DNA of 64,000 nucleotides from Heloderma charlesbogerti (taxonomy: Eukaryota; Chordata; Lepidosauria; Squamata; Helodermatidae), in assembly GCA_026122225.1 (NCBI GenBank), contig JANEZZ010001497.1, positions 1,116,001 through 1,180,000 of the forward strand, read 5' to 3'. Position numbers and translations under genes: made by a program. Shown here in pieces: positions 21,931 through 33,506 of the stretch. The notes under the pieces are model-generated. The model made no database searches. It worked only from the letters and a program-made list of their open reading frames with translations, and was not told the origin of the DNA. Each line of letters starts with the position of its first letter. Position 1 is the stretch's first letter.

Positions 21931-22878
21931 TAGGGATGGACGAAAGTCCCTTACCTGTCCTCGAAGCTTGCTTCGCGGTGGGGGGGAGGCGCTTCGCTTC
22001 TCCCCCTGAAGTTCATGCGAGGAGGTGGAGGCGCCCCGCCTCGCCTGGCCAAAATTCAGGCTGGGCGGGAGGCGCCCCATCCCTTGCCAGTGAAATTCAG
22101 GCTGGGTAGAAGCGCCCCGTCTACCCGGCCATGAAAAAAAAAAACAACCCACCCCCGTGATAGGCTACGTAACGATTAACGTAGCCTATCACGGCTAGAT
22201 TTCCAAAGTCAGCTGTGATGGGCTACATAAATCGTTACGTAGCCTATCACGGGTGACTTTGGAAAAAAAAAAAAGCGCGTACGCAAATGGCGGCCCCCAT
22301 AGGGAGCCGCCATTTGTGTTCCTTATTTGGTCCCTGTAGTCTACGTAAAGATTTACGTAGACTACGGCAAAAATAAGGGCAACGCAAATAGCGTTCCCTT
22401 ATTTTCGCAGTAGTCTACGTAAATCTTTACGTAGTCTACAGGGACCAAATAAGGAACGCGAATGGCAGCTCCCTATGGGGGCTGCCATTTGCGTACGTGC
22501 TTTTTTTTTTCTCAAAGTCACCCGTGATAGGCTACGTGACGATTAACGTAGCCTATCACGGCTGACTTTGGAGATCTAGCCGTGATAGGCTACGTTAATC
22601 GTTACGTAGCCTATCACGGGTTTTTTGTTTTTTGTTTACTTTCCTTGTAATGGCGGCGGCGGCAGCCGGTCGAACGACCGGCTGTTGCCCCCGACCCTGA
22701 TGAAGACCCGACGAACCACCTCTGGGACCTGCCGCCGGGAGGGACATTCGTGAAAGGTAAGTCCCATCCCGGGGGGGGGCGGGGGAGTGGAGGAGAATTT
22801 CACCACCTATTTCGAGGGGCCGAATGCGTTGGCACTCGCCCCCCCGAAGTTTCGGGGAGAAATTCTCCCCCATCCCTA
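21931..22878. mobile_element. hAT-like element with hierarchical palindrome core
   Basis: Left B end TAGGGATGGACGAAAG and right A-type end AATTCTCCCCCATCCCTA, with flanks TCGGTTGG and TCGGTGCG (6 of 8). The core, about 22154-22620, is one large foldback centred near 22388. Each half carries the same ordered set of smaller hairpins: two GATAGGCTACGT dyads, a GCAAATGGCGGC dyad and a GTAGTCTACGTAAA dyad, with a small AACGCAAATAGCGTT dyad at the centre. Outward donors lie at about 21953 (minus, CAG|GTAAGG) and 22756/22757 (plus, AAG|GTAAGT). Confidence 0.85.
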
Positions 22879-23854
22879 TCGGTGCGAGAAGAATGCATTC
22901 AGTTCAAAGATGTGCACAACTGATGCATACATTTGGAAAAAATACACACCAAAAATGCATTGTCTCATGTAAAAAGAGGGGGAAAGTTTGCAATTTGATA
23001 CAAACTTTGGTCAGAATGAGCTTTGAGATGGAATGGAGAGAACTTTGGTGAGCTCAAGATTTGCTGAGTTGCACGTTCCCCAGCTATGCTGATCATCATT
23101 GGTGACAGGCAGGGATGTCAGAGAATTCCGCCACGGACTGAAACGGGATCGAATTCCCTTCAGTCTGTGCCACAAAATCATTTACAAAGTGGTACCATGA
23201 GGTCCTGTGGAACCAGCAATCATGTGGCTTTTTTGTTGTCGTTCGCAAAGAGGCACAAAATTTTCGTAAGTAAATACGCAGTATAATTTGTAAATCAGAA
23301 GGACCGGAATATTACAATAACAAATAGGCAAGTTTTTTTTTTAATGAATTGTGCTTACTGCCTTGTGAGTGTTCTTTTTAAATTGAAATCCTTCTTCTTC
23401 TTCTTTACTTTCAGCCAAAACACTTCATCTTCCTTGTAGGAGCTTCCCAAAAGAAGGCTGTCTTAGGTGCGCCTGAGAGATAAACTATTTGTTTAAAGCA
23501 ACGCCATTTTAAAGAAAGAAAAAGCCTTTTTAAATGACCATGCCCGTCCTGGAGCTCGGTATGATGTATTATTCCCCCTGCTAAGCTTTACATTTCCACA
23601 TCCAGCTTTGTTGTTGATGTTGTGAGGCTAAAATGGAGAGGAGAACCAACTCTGTGCATGTCTACTCAGAAGTAAGTCTTACTGAGTTCAATGGGACTTA
23701 CTCCTACACATGTCAGCACCCCACTTGCCCCCAGCTCAGCGTTGTATTTCCACATTCAGCTCATTATCAAACCTCCTGTTAGGATATTGCAGAAGACCCT
23801 TGGGTGAAGGGGGGGGGGTGTTCCAGGGAAACAGCTGGATTGGGGGAGAAGCTC

Positions 23855-23857
<3 letters not shown>

Positions 23858-23889
<32 letters not shown>
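23858..23889. repeat. (CA)n microsatellite
   Basis: About 16 CA units inside the left arm of the 23110-25145 element. A degenerate GTGTGTGT run at 24395-24418 is its mirror in the right arm. Confidence 0.93.
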
Positions 23890-23891
<2 letters not shown>

Positions 23892-24069
23892 ATTGAAGAA
23901 TATAGTTCTTCAAATTCCCTGGTATGTTTATTCCTCATTTTGTCCATTCCCTGAGCATGTGTAGAGTGTACTTTTTATTCAAACAAAGAGAAGCTTGCTA
24001 ATCTTTCCCCTCATGCTGCCTTTGTACAAGTGTAACTACTTCAGAAAGAACACACAAACAATGTGTGTG

Positions 24070-24185
24070 GTTGAGACCGGCCCAAAGTCACCCAGTGAGC
24101 TTCCATAGCCAAGTGGGGACTAGAACCTCCCATCTCCCAAGTCCCAGGCCAACACTCTAACCACTAGGCTACACTGGCTGTCTAA
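24070..24185 (-). mobile_element. tRNA-derived SINE fragment
   Basis: On the minus strand GTTAGAGTGTTGGCCTGGGA and a B-box-like GGTTCTAGTCC are visible. The rest matches a reptile tRNA-derived SINE head. It sits at the turn of the large foldback element and presumably inserted there. Confidence 0.6.
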
Positions 24186-25161
24186 CCACTCCACCACACT
24201 GCTGTTATGAAAGTCATGAAAAAGAGACAGTATAATGGAAAGTTCTTTCTGAAATAGGTACACTTGTACAAAGGCAGCATTAGGGGAAAGATTAGCAAGC
24301 TTCTCCTTGTTTGAATAAAAAACACTCTGCACATGCTCAGGGAATGGACAAAATGAGGAATAAACATACCAGGGAATATGAAGAACTACATTATGTGTGT
24401 GTGTATGTTTGCGTGTGGGGGAGCTTCTCTCCCCCTCCAGCTGTTTCCCTGGAAACCCCATCCCCCACCCCACCCCACCCCACCCCATTCACCCAAGGGT
24501 CTTCTCAGATAACCTAACAGGAGGTTAGATAATGAGCTGGATGTGGAAATACAACGCTGAGCTGGGGCAAGGAGGGGTGCTGACATTTGTAGGAGTAAGT
24601 CCCACGGAACTCAGTAAGACCTACTTCTGAGTAGACATGCACAGAGTTGGTTCTCCTCTCCAGTTTAGCCTCACAACATCAACAACAAAGCTGGATGTGG
24701 AAGTATAAAGCTTAGCAGGGAGAATAGTACCTCGTGCTGGGCTCCAGGACCGGCATGGCCATTTTAAAAGGCTTTTTCTTTCTTTAAAACGGCGGCGTTG
24801 CTTTAAACAAAGAGTTTATCTCTCAGGCGCTCCTAAGACAGCCTTCTTTTGGAAGCCCCTACAAGGAAGAAGAAGTGTTTTTTTGCTGAAAGTCATTACT
24901 GCTGCACGGCAGGGGAGGGAAAAAGTACGTAAACATTTACGAAAAATAGTGATTCTTACGGAATTTATGTGGACTCATGGACACGGATGGGTACAGGAAT
25001 TACATTTGTTGGTACATATTTATTTATGTAATTTTTGGAGTGGAAAAAAAGAGAATTCTGGGGACTTGTGAACTACGGAAGGGAGCACTGGAGGCAAACT
25101 GCAGAAGTCAAGCGGCACGGGAGGAACACAGTTCATACATCCCTAGTGACAGGTGAACATG

Positions 25162-25511
25162 TTGTTGTTCAGTCGTGTCTGACTCTTCATGACCCCATGG
25201 ACCATAGCACGCCAGGCCTTCCTGCTTCCATCTCTCCCGGAGTGTGCTCAAGTCCATATTCACTGCATCGGTGATGCTATCTAGCCATCTCATCCTCTGT
25301 CGTCCCCTTCTCCTTTTGCCTTCAGTCTTTCCCAGCATCAGGGTCTTTTCCAGAGAGTTTTCTCTTCGCATTAGGTGGGCAAAATATTTGAGCTTCAGCT
25401 TCAGGATCTGTCCTTCCAATGAGCACTCAGGGTTGATTTCCTTTAGGATGGACTGATTTGACCTCCTTGCAGTCCAGGGGACTCGTAAGGGTCTTCTCCA
25501 GCACCAACAGC
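25162..25511 (-). mobile_element. BovB 3' tail, minus strand
   Basis: The minus strand encodes CSLEGQILKLKLKYFAHLM, ENSLEKTLMLGKTEGK and the (CAA)n tail. The target TGAACATG is present on both sides (25154-25161 and 25512-25519). 5'-truncated. Confidence 0.85.
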
Positions 25512-25595
25512 TGAACATGCCCCAATAGAAATCATAATTTCCTCACCAGGTTTTACTTTTTGTGAACCGCCCAGAGAGCTTTGGCTATTGTGTGG

Positions 25596-25597
<2 letters not shown>

Positions 25598-25634
<37 letters not shown>
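25598..25634. repeat. (TGTC)n/(TATC)n microsatellite
   Basis: Seven or more TGTC units followed by CTATCTATC, next to an L2-like tail (CCCAGAGAGCTTTGGCTATT). Confidence 0.9.
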
Positions 25635-25635
<1 letters not shown>

Positions 25636-25820
25636 ACAGATCTCCTTTGTGCCCCCCAGCCAACCACTGTAGCCTGTATGCTCTCCTGCTACCCCCCCCA
25701 CTTCCTTGAAACACCATGTGTGTTTGCAGCTAGTGCAAAATGCAACAGCTAGACCGTTGACTGGAGCATCATGGAAAGATCATACAATGCCATTTTAAAG
25801 GAATTGCACTGGCTGCCAAC

Positions 25821-26026
25821 TAGGGGTGCCCGAAAGTCACTTACCTGTCCTCGAAGCTTTTCACAGTGGGGGGGAGGCGCTTCGCTGCTCCCCCCGTGAA
25901 ATTCAGGCCAGGGGGGAGGCTTCCCGCCTCGCCCGGCCGAAATTCAGGCCGGTGACGAGGCGCCTCGCCTCGCCCGGCCCCGAACTAAAAAGTTAAAAAA
26001 AAAAACGCCCCCGTGATAGGCTACGT
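25821..26026. mobile_element. hAT-like palindromic element, left part only
   Basis: Begins TAGGGGTGCCCGAAAGTCACTTACCTG (B end with the inward-reading complement of a splice donor) and breaks off after GATAGGCTACGTGA. An L2 fragment follows at once, so the right half was lost or replaced. Confidence 0.7.
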
Positions 26027-26703
26027 GACTGAAAGGCTATCTCCATCTGCTCCCATCGGTAGTACATGCCCTGGTCTCCTCTCGTTTAGACCACTGTAAT
26101 GCGCTCACATGGGGTTACCCTTGAAGATGGTTCAGAAGCTGCAGCTGGTGCAGAATGCAGCTGCTCACCTGATTAAAGGCAGCCCCCAGCGAGATCACAT
26201 CATTCCAGTGCTGAAGGAGTTGCACTGGTTACCAGTTGATTTCCACGCCATATTCAAGGTGTTGGTTTTGACCTTTAAAACCCTATGCCGTTCCGGCCCT
26301 GCCTATCTTAAGGAGCGCCTGTAGCAACATCAGACAGGCCGCTTAACAAGATCAGCCTCAGATGGCCTTTTCTCTGTCCCATCAGCCAGGACAGCTAGGC
26401 TGGTGAGGACGAGGGAGAGGGCCTTATCTGGAACTCTCTATCTGTGGTGGCCCCCACTCTGTGGAACTCCCTCCCAAGGGAACTGCGCCATGCCCCCTCT
26501 TTAATGAGCTTCCACCATGCATTGAAAACTTGGTTTTTCAGGCAGGCATTTGGGGTGCATTAGGGTATTTTTAAACAATGTTTCAATGTGTAATTTTACT
26601 GTTTTAAATTGTACTGTCGTACATCGCCCAGAGTGGCTGGGTGACCAGCCAGATGGGTGATTAAGAATTTAATGAATGAATAAATAAATAAATAAATAAA
26701 ATA
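26027..26703 (+). mobile_element. L2-clade LINE 3' segment
   Basis: Translation at 26109-26324 contains VQKLQLVQNAAAHLIKGS and LKELHWLPVDFHAIFKVLVL, the C-terminal block of L2-type ORF2. It is followed by the WNSLPRE block near 26460 and a 3' end with CAGAGTGGCTGGGTGACCAG and a (GAATAA)n tail. 5'-truncated. Confidence 0.75.
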
Positions 26704-26748
26704 AAGACAGGATTTCAATGGGTATTAAAAGTGCTTTCGATGGAGAAG

Positions 26749-26940
26749 CCAGCCAGCCACTACCTCTTCTTCTAGCCCACCTTGCAGGGTCGTTGGGAAG
26801 CCAGAATAAGGGGGAAGAGCAACAACAGCATAGGGGAGGAGCCATCCACTATCCCTTCTCCTAGCCCACCTTGCAGGGTAGTTGGGCAGCAAGAATAAGG
26901 GGGGAAAGCAACAACAGTGTCGAGGGGGATAGCTGGGTCT
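26749..26940. repeat. Tandem duplication of about 97 bp
   Basis: CTTCTAGCCCACCTTGCAGGG...AAGAATAAGGGGG...AGCAACAACAG occurs twice in tandem with about 90% identity, at roughly 26749-26845 and 26846-26940. Confidence 0.75.
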
Positions 26941-28114
26941 AATGAAGAAGGTGTCTCCATGAAATGGTTGCCTGGGAGGGAGGGCGCTAGGGATGTAGAT
27001 GCTGCACACATGACTTTGCTTTTTCACTCCTTCATTAAAGTGAAATTGCACTTTTAAGTCCTTCTTTTTAGGGGAGGAGGGTTAAAGGGGGGGATGCTGC
27101 ACATGGGACTTTGCTTAAAGGAAAAAACAAAAGGGCTCAGAAGGCATGGAGGAGACTGGCCAGAGCGGGAAACTGGAGCTGAGCAGAAGGGGCAAGGGAA
27201 GGGGTGGGATCGGCAAGAGGAGGAGGCGGGAACTTGGATGAGGTCATCCGACCCAACCCAGACTCCACCCTGCCATCAAGAAAATAATTCGATTAGTGCT
27301 CAATGGAAGCAGCACAGAGCCCAGGCTACAGCGATGATAAGCCGGGTCTTTAAGGGCTGTGGAAACAGGAAAAGGACAAGATGAGATTGGGAAACATCGC
27401 AACCGAGTTGCAAACAAAATGAAGCTGATAGCATGGAAACACACCAATAATCTCTGAAGGATTCTGCTCTTCACTATTTGCGCAAGCACAGAAAGAGCTT
27501 TTCTCAGGTAGGTTTTTTGTTTTGGGTGTGTGTGTTTTTTTGTGTTTTTTTTTTTAGAAAAGCTCATTTTATGCTTGTCCCAGTATGGTGGTCCTTCCCA
27601 TAGAATACAAGTCACCCATCCCCATTCGGAATGACTGCTCGCCCTTTCTCTGCATTTTCCTTCTATAGTTCTATCATTTCTTTTATTGATTTAAAATATT
27701 TCTTGGTGGCTTTTCAGGATAGGAGCCCTCCCAAGGCGACATAAAACAATAAAACACATCATAAAATATAAGATGGCAATATGTCCGAATGTTTTAAATG
27801 TTGATGTATGGCCTTACCTGAAGACAGCAAGACCATCCCTGAAAGAACAGCAATGAAAAGCCATCCCATCTGCATGGTTGAAGTTTGACCAGGATCTCAA
27901 GTTGGACAACCAGAGAAGAAGATGGAGTCAAAGCGTTCTGATGGTTTTATGTCTTCGAAAGGGCTAAATAGCCACCTATTTATACAGCTCTGGAATATAC
28001 TGACTCGTCAGCCCTGTGAATTAACGATCCTTATGCAGCATGTCGAGTGGAAAAAACTCTTGGCATGGTATTCCTCAAGAAGCCACAGGGCTTTAATAAC
28101 AGGATATGTTATGG
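26941..28114. other. No recognised gene
   Basis: About 1.2 kb of unassigned sequence with a T-rich stretch near 27536-27557. No domain or splice-bounded exon is recognisable. Confidence 0.4.
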
Positions 28115-28312
28115 GTTTATAGGAACGAAGGAAGCTGCCCTTTACTGAGTGCGACCCTTCATCCATCTAGCCCTGTATTGTTGACAATGACTGGGAGAAG
28201 CTCTCCAGGGGCTTTGCAGGGGGGTTTCCTGCCCTACATGGAGACACCAGGATAGAAATTGGGTCCTCCTGCATAGAGAGTGTGTGCTCTATCACTGAGC
28301 TAAGGCCCCTAA
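28115..28312 (-). mobile_element. tRNA-derived SINE, minus strand
   Basis: Second, more divergent copy of the tRNA-Ala-like SINE at 4562-4780. The shared plus-strand words are GAAGCTGCC..TACTGAGT, TCCATCTAGCCC and GCTCTCCAGGGG, with the tRNA-like head at the right end. Confidence 0.65.
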
Positions 28313-29575
28313 CCAAAGGTTCAATGGTTTTTGTGTTTTTTAAAGAAACTGTCTTAATCTCTATTGTTTCCAGTGTTGTGCTATTGTCCATGGGCAAAAC
28401 ATATAAATGAACTGAGCTGAACAGTCAATTCACTATGAATGAGGAGTAGAAAAGGAAGGGGGGGGCGTTATTTGTAACTTGGAGGGACTTGCATTGAGCA
28501 GACAGCTCCCCACACATGTACATAGCTCTCACTGCCTCCTGCCTCTGTCAGACCCCACCTGGCAAAGGTGGCACATTGTTCCACATAGTGGCCCAAAGCT
28601 GCCTGGCCCTGTATGGGGGTTTACTCTCCCACCGCTGCCACTACCTATGGGGAAACTGCTCCTTCACTGGGCAATTCCACTTACAGGGTCTCTTATTTTT
28701 AGCAAATGCTTACATTTCAGGGCCTATGGAACTCTCTGCCTCTGTGTTTCAGAGTTCCATAAACTGACCCTTCTCTACTGCCACCAGTTCTCTGAGAATA
28801 CCTTAAAACTTCTTAGTTGTTAGCATAAGCAGTTTAGGCATGAGATGGGCATCAACGCTAGAGACCAAATGAACTATTAAACAACTTCATTTACTAAAGG
28901 GATATGTTAGACATAAAGGAATATTAATATTAACTTACAGATTTTCAGACTGCTTAGTGACATTTCTTAAGTACTCAAGAGAGACCGTTCCAGCTACAAC
29001 TACAAGCCTCTTAATGTCTTCTTTTTCCTCAGGGCAGATTCTATAAAACCCCACCCCAGCCAACATGCACAACCAGGTCCAGCTCTTGGATACCGTGTTC
29101 CTCCGAGCCCCGAAGCCCCTCCTGTTGTATTCCTGGCTAGTTGCACAGTTTATCTGAGTTTTAATGCCTTCCTGGAAACCGTCTTGCAAGATCTTAGGGT
29201 AGCCTCCTGGCATAACACAACCACCTGCTCCTTACCCCTGATCTTCACCAGCCATATACGTGTATCCCACAGAGAAGGAATAGCTTAATATTCTGGCCTT
29301 TCTTCTCAGTATTCTCCTAATCCTTCCATAAAACCAAGCAGCAGACCTTCTCCCTCCCTGACTCTCTCCATCCCAAACCAGCGTCTACCCTGTAACTGTC
29401 AACCATCATTTCCCAGCCACTCTTTTCTACCTAGATAAAAATAAAAAAATAAAAAGATACGCCGTCCAATCAGAATTTAATTCCTGTCATCCAGGATCCA
29501 TCTATAAATATTCAAAGTGATCATCTCTCCCCCCCCACTTCAGAATTCCACTAACGTTGCTATTACCCAAACAGG
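28313..29575. other. No recognised gene
   Basis: Unassigned sequence. Open frames are short and none shows a known motif. Confidence 0.4.
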
Positions 29576-29583
29576 CCTTCAAC

Positions 29584-30467
29584 TAGGGATGGCGGAGAAT
29601 TTCTCCCCGAAACTTTGGGGGGCCGAGCGCCAACGTGTTCGGCCCCCCGAACAAGTTTCGGGGAGAAATTCTCCGCACCCCCCGCCCCCTGCACCCCCCC
29701 CAGGGACGGGACTTACCTTTGCCGAATGTCCCTCCCGGCGGCGGGTCCGGCCGGCGGTTTGGCGGGTGTTCGTGCGGAGCGGGAGCGGCAGCCAGTCTTT
29801 CGACTGGCTGCCACCGCCGCCATTCCAATAAAAGAAAAAAAAAAAAAAACGCCCCTGTGATAGGCTACGTGACGATTAACGTAGCCTATCACGGCTAGAT
29901 TTGCAAAGTCAGCCATGATAGGCTACGTAAATCGTCATGTAGCCTATCACGGGTGACTTAAAAAAAAAAAAAAAAGCGCGTACGGATAATGGCAGCCCCC
30001 ATAGGGAGCCGCCATTCCCGTTCCTTATTTGGTCGCTGTAGTCTACATAAAGATTACGTAGACTATGGCGAAAATAAGGGCAACGCTATTTGCGTTGCCC
30101 TTATTTTCGCCGTAGTCTACGTAAAGATTTACGTAGACTACAGCGACCAAATAAGGAACACGAATGGCGGCTCCCTATGGGGGCCACCATTAGCTTTTTT
30201 TTTTTTAAGTCACCCGTGATAGGCTACGTGACGATTAACGTAGCCTATCACGGCTGACTTTGCAGATCTAGCCGTGATAGGCTACGTTAATCATCACGTA
30301 GCCTATCACAGGGGTGTTTTTTTTAAAAAAAAAATTTTGGAGTTCGCGGCCAGGCGAGGCGGGAAGCCTCCCCCCCTGGCCTGAACTTCATGGGGGGAGC
30401 AGCGAAGCACCTCCCCCCCACCGCGAACAAGCTTCGACGACAGGTAAGTGACTTTCGTCCACCCCTA
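29584..30467. mobile_element. hAT-like palindromic element, complete
   Basis: Left A-type end TAGGGATGGCGGAGAATTTC and right B end TTTCGTCCACCCCTA, with a perfect duplication CCTTCAAC at 29576-29583 and 30468-30475. The core (about 29858-30315) has the same mirrored hairpin order as the copy at 21931-22878. Outward donors: AAG|GTAAGT on minus near 29717 and CAG|GTAAGTGAC on plus near 30443. Confidence 0.87.
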
Positions 30468-30475
30468 CCTTCAAC

Positions 30476-31025
30476 ACAGCAACAACACTAGGCCTCAGGT
30501 CTGCACAGAGACTTTACAGCCTCTCAGATCCCAGACAATATAAACATTACAGAACAGTTACAGGCATGGCATTTCTTCACACCCTGTCTCTGTGCCTGCC
30601 TGCTGCTTCCAGCATCCCTTTCACATAATCTGTGCTGAGGGACCCCTCCTAACTCTTCAGTCTTGCTCATAAATAGAAGTGTCTTCCTGTCTTGAGTGCA
30701 GATGGAGAAGATCTCCTAGTGGGTTTCAGTTGGTACAGCTTGCTTATTGCTGCAACATTCCTTATTGCTGCTAAAGGTCAACTTGTCCCAAATTATATGG
30801 CCTCCTTCTCCTCCATTTGGTATAAGGTCTCAGCTTGAAGCTTTTGTCCTACACAGCGTGCCAGGAACAACAAAGGATAGGGCGTATGAGTAGATATGTC
30901 CAGAGTCCTGTACCTCATTTCCCCTTCAGCATTTCCCTGGCAAAGAACCTTCACAGCATTGCATTGTAGACAGTAGTCAGTCCCTTCATTCCACCTGTAC
31001 CTAAATTTCCAGTCAACATTCAGCT
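30476..31025 (+). promoter_or_regulatory. 5' flank of defensin locus 2
   Basis: From about 30780 to the start codon this is paralogous to 48000-48303 upstream of locus 4. In locus 4 a TATA-like CATAAAAG lies at 48154-48161, about 150 bases before the ATG. The corresponding word here is CAACAAAG near 30876, so the TATA-like element looks damaged. Confidence 0.45.
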
Positions 31026-31369
31026 ATGAAGATCCTTTACCTTCTATTTGCTGTTCTTGGATGCTGTCTCTTAGCCAGTCCAGGTAAGGTGTGGGGATGA
31101 GTATCGCTGCAGCCAGCACCACCACCAAACACCATGAGAAATTTTGTGAAATGCGATGAAACTGCATTTGGATTCTCTCCCAGTTCATCAGAGGATTTGC
31201 AAAGTAGAAACCTCTAAATTCATTTCAAATTAATGAGATTGGAATATGTCTCCCTGGACGTGTTCAGACAGAAGAAGATGAAACTGGCAGAGAGTTGCAG
31301 TGAGAAGAAATGTGCTAAGGGGATGCACAGAGCATCCCATTACAATTATATTATTACTTTACTGCACAC

Positions 31370-32262
31370 TGTTGTTGTTTATTCTCTCAGTCACCTCCGA
31401 CTCTTTGTGACTTCATGGAGCAGCCCGCGCCAGAGCTTCCTGTCTGCCATCGCCACCCCCAGCTCCCCCAAGCTTGGGTCCGTCACCTCCAGAATATCCT
31501 CCATCCATCTTGCCCTTGGTCGGCCCCTCTTCCTTTTGCCTTCCACTTTCCCTAGCATCAGCATCTTCTCCAGGGTATCCTGTCTTCTCATGATGTGGCC
31601 AAAGTACTTCAGTTTGCCTTTAAGATCATTCCCTCAAGTGAGCAGTCTGGCTTTATTTCCTGGAGTATGGACTGGTTTGATCTTCTTGCAATCCAAGGCA
31701 CTCTCAGAATTTTCCTCCAACACCACAGTTCAAAAGCATATATATTCCTTTGCTCAGCCTTCCTTATGGTCCAGCTCTCGCAGCCATAGCTTACTATGGG
31801 GAATACCATTGCTTTAACTATGCAGATATTTGTTGTCAGTGTGATGTCTCTGCCCTTAACTATTTTATCAAGATTTGTTATTGCTCTCCTCCCAAGAAGT
31901 AAACATCTTCTGATTTCCTGGCTGCAGTCAGTGAGTCAGTGTCTGCAATAATTGTGCCTAGAAATACAAATTCTGTCACTGCCTCCACGTTTTCTCCCTC
32001 ACTCTATTTGCCAGTTATCAATCAAGCTGGTTGCCATAATCTTGGGGGGGGGGGTTAGGTTTAACTGCAACCCAGCTTTTGCACTTTCTTCTTTCACCTT
32101 CGTCATAAGGTTCCTCAGCTCCTCCTCGCTTTCAGCCATCAAAGTGGTATCATCTGCATATCTGAAACTGTTAATGTATCTTCCAGCGATTTTAACTCCA
32201 GCCTTGGCTTCATCAAGCCCAGCACGTTGCATGATGTGTTCTGTGTACAGGTTGAGTATGGA
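31370..32262 (-). mobile_element. BovB LINE fragment, minus strand
   Basis: The minus strand encodes part of the reverse transcriptase (FRYADDTTLMAESEEELRNLM, 32163-32100), ESWTIRKAEQRN and the C-terminal DTLEKMLMLGKVEGKRKRGRP, then the (CAA)n tail at 31372. It is 5'-truncated and frameshifted. It lies in the intron of defensin locus 2 and is absent from the paralogous intron of locus 4. Confidence 0.83.
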
Positions 32263-32543
32263 GATTTGAGTTTACAGGTCCCCGTTTGCAGTCAAAATAC
32301 TGAATGTGTACCGTTTGAATGTTCTGGGACAAATGTGGAGTGCTTCTTCCATCCCAGTAAATAAATGAGTGGGGGAAAATTGACATGTCTGCTCTATTTT
32401 TATCCCCATATGCTCAATCAACAATGGCTTTCTTTCTTTATTTCTGTCAGGAGTGCCCTTGCTGCCTTCTGAAATCCTCAAGTAGCCCAGAATCAACACG
32501 CAGAAAAAAGGGCTCTTCTCCAAGGCTTTATTTCCATTCAACC

Positions 32544-32725
32544 TAGGGATGTACGAACGTTCCGACACGGATCTTGGGGAGGCCGAATGCCAGCACATTC
32601 GGCGCCCCGAAATTGGTGGCGGAACAGCCCGCCACCCCCCTGCCACCTCCCTGGGATGGAACTTACCTGGGGCGGATCTTCCTGGCAGCAGCAGCTCCGG
32701 CAGCGGCTCCAGCGACGGTTCAGCC
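32544..32725. mobile_element. hAT-like element fragment
   Basis: Left terminus TAGGGATGTACGAACG, an A-type GGAGGCCGAATGCCAGC block and a minus-strand donor complement ACTTACCTGGGG near 32664. It breaks off near GACGGTTCAGCCTACC. The following 400 bases, up to the defensin exon, are unassigned and belong to the same insertion relative to locus 4. Confidence 0.65.
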
Positions 32726-33506
32726 TACCAGGGGTTTCTAGCCTTAGGGAGACAGTTGGTCTCCATTTGGAGGGAAAGGGTGGGAAGCCTCTGAACTTAA
32801 GGGCTAGGAGGAGAGAGGCCACCCCTTTCCCATGGGGCATCGGGGCGCAACTGTTGTTGTTGCGCCAAGTGGGCTGAGCGCCTCCTCTCAGCACCTGCAA
32901 CCTCTTGCTTGTCCCTATGCCGGTGCCTCATGTCCAGAAGCTCCAGTTGTACCTCCCTCTCCCTGCCAGGGTCACTGTCACTCTCAGGAATGTGAGCAGG
33001 GAAGGACTCTCCCTCCAGCTGTGCCTCTGAAGAGAGAGTGGGTTCCTCTCCCATGGTTTCTATCTCTTCCCCATGATCAGAACTGCTTTGGGGCTCTATG
33101 GGCTCCGGTCCAACCCTGACAATTTCTGCAAATTTAGCTGAAGATGTGAAAAACTGTGCAGAGTGTAAGGAGGCAGGTGGTTTCTGCTGGGAATTCAAAT
33201 ACACAATTTGTTCCAAGAAAACTGGAAAATGTGGTGAAGAAACCTTTTGCTGTAAGAGGTGAGGCAAAGCCTGCAAATGCTGACATTCTGGAGTAATCAG
33301 AAATGATATCAAGTCCTTCACACTGGAATGAAACCAGCAGGCATAGGGCAACTCAGCCTTGCTTGCTGTTTAACCAGTTGATGTCTTAGAAGTGCTTCCA
33401 AAATACTTCCCTTTGTCTCGGATTCAGAAGGGGAAGTATATCTCTCTGCCTATCCATCCATTACACAATTGCCAGGCAAGCAAGAATTCTCATGTATGTC
33501 TGAGAG

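Larger units (their letters stand above)
23110..25145. mobile_element. Two-kilobase foldback element
   Basis: Termini CAGGGATGTCAGAGAATTCC (23110) and CATACATCCCTA (ending 25145) are flanked by a perfect 8-bp duplication, GTGACAGG, at 23102-23109 and 25146-25153. Arms of about 650-700 bases, roughly 23395-24060 and 24240-24890, are reverse complements with moderate divergence. For example, CTGAGTAGACATGCACAGAG at 24628 pairs with 23653-23672. The arms keep internal (CA)n/(GT)n runs at mirrored positions. The centre holds a tRNA-derived SINE fragment. No transposase frame is visible. Confidence 0.8.
31026..33258 (+). pseudogene. Beta-defensin gene with altered splice acceptor and shifted cysteine
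   Basis: Exon 1 (31026-31083) encodes the signal peptide MKILYLLFAVLGCCLLASP and ends in phase 1 at G|GTAAGG. It is identical in all 58 bases to exon 1 of locus 4. The paralogous exon 2 is 33132-33258, ending AAGAG|GTGAGG. The acceptor AG of locus 4 (TTTGTAG) is AA here (TTCTGCAA, 33130-33131). A new TTTAG six bases later (33133-33137) could restore splicing in frame, at the cost of two residues. Cys3 is replaced by Tyr, a Cys appears three residues later, and an extra Cys stands before Cys1 (NCAEC), giving seven cysteines. The intron is enlarged by a BovB tail, a hAT-like fragment and other DNA that displaced the pyrimidine tract. Probably a pseudogene, but an expressed variant is possible. 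Confidence 0.72.
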
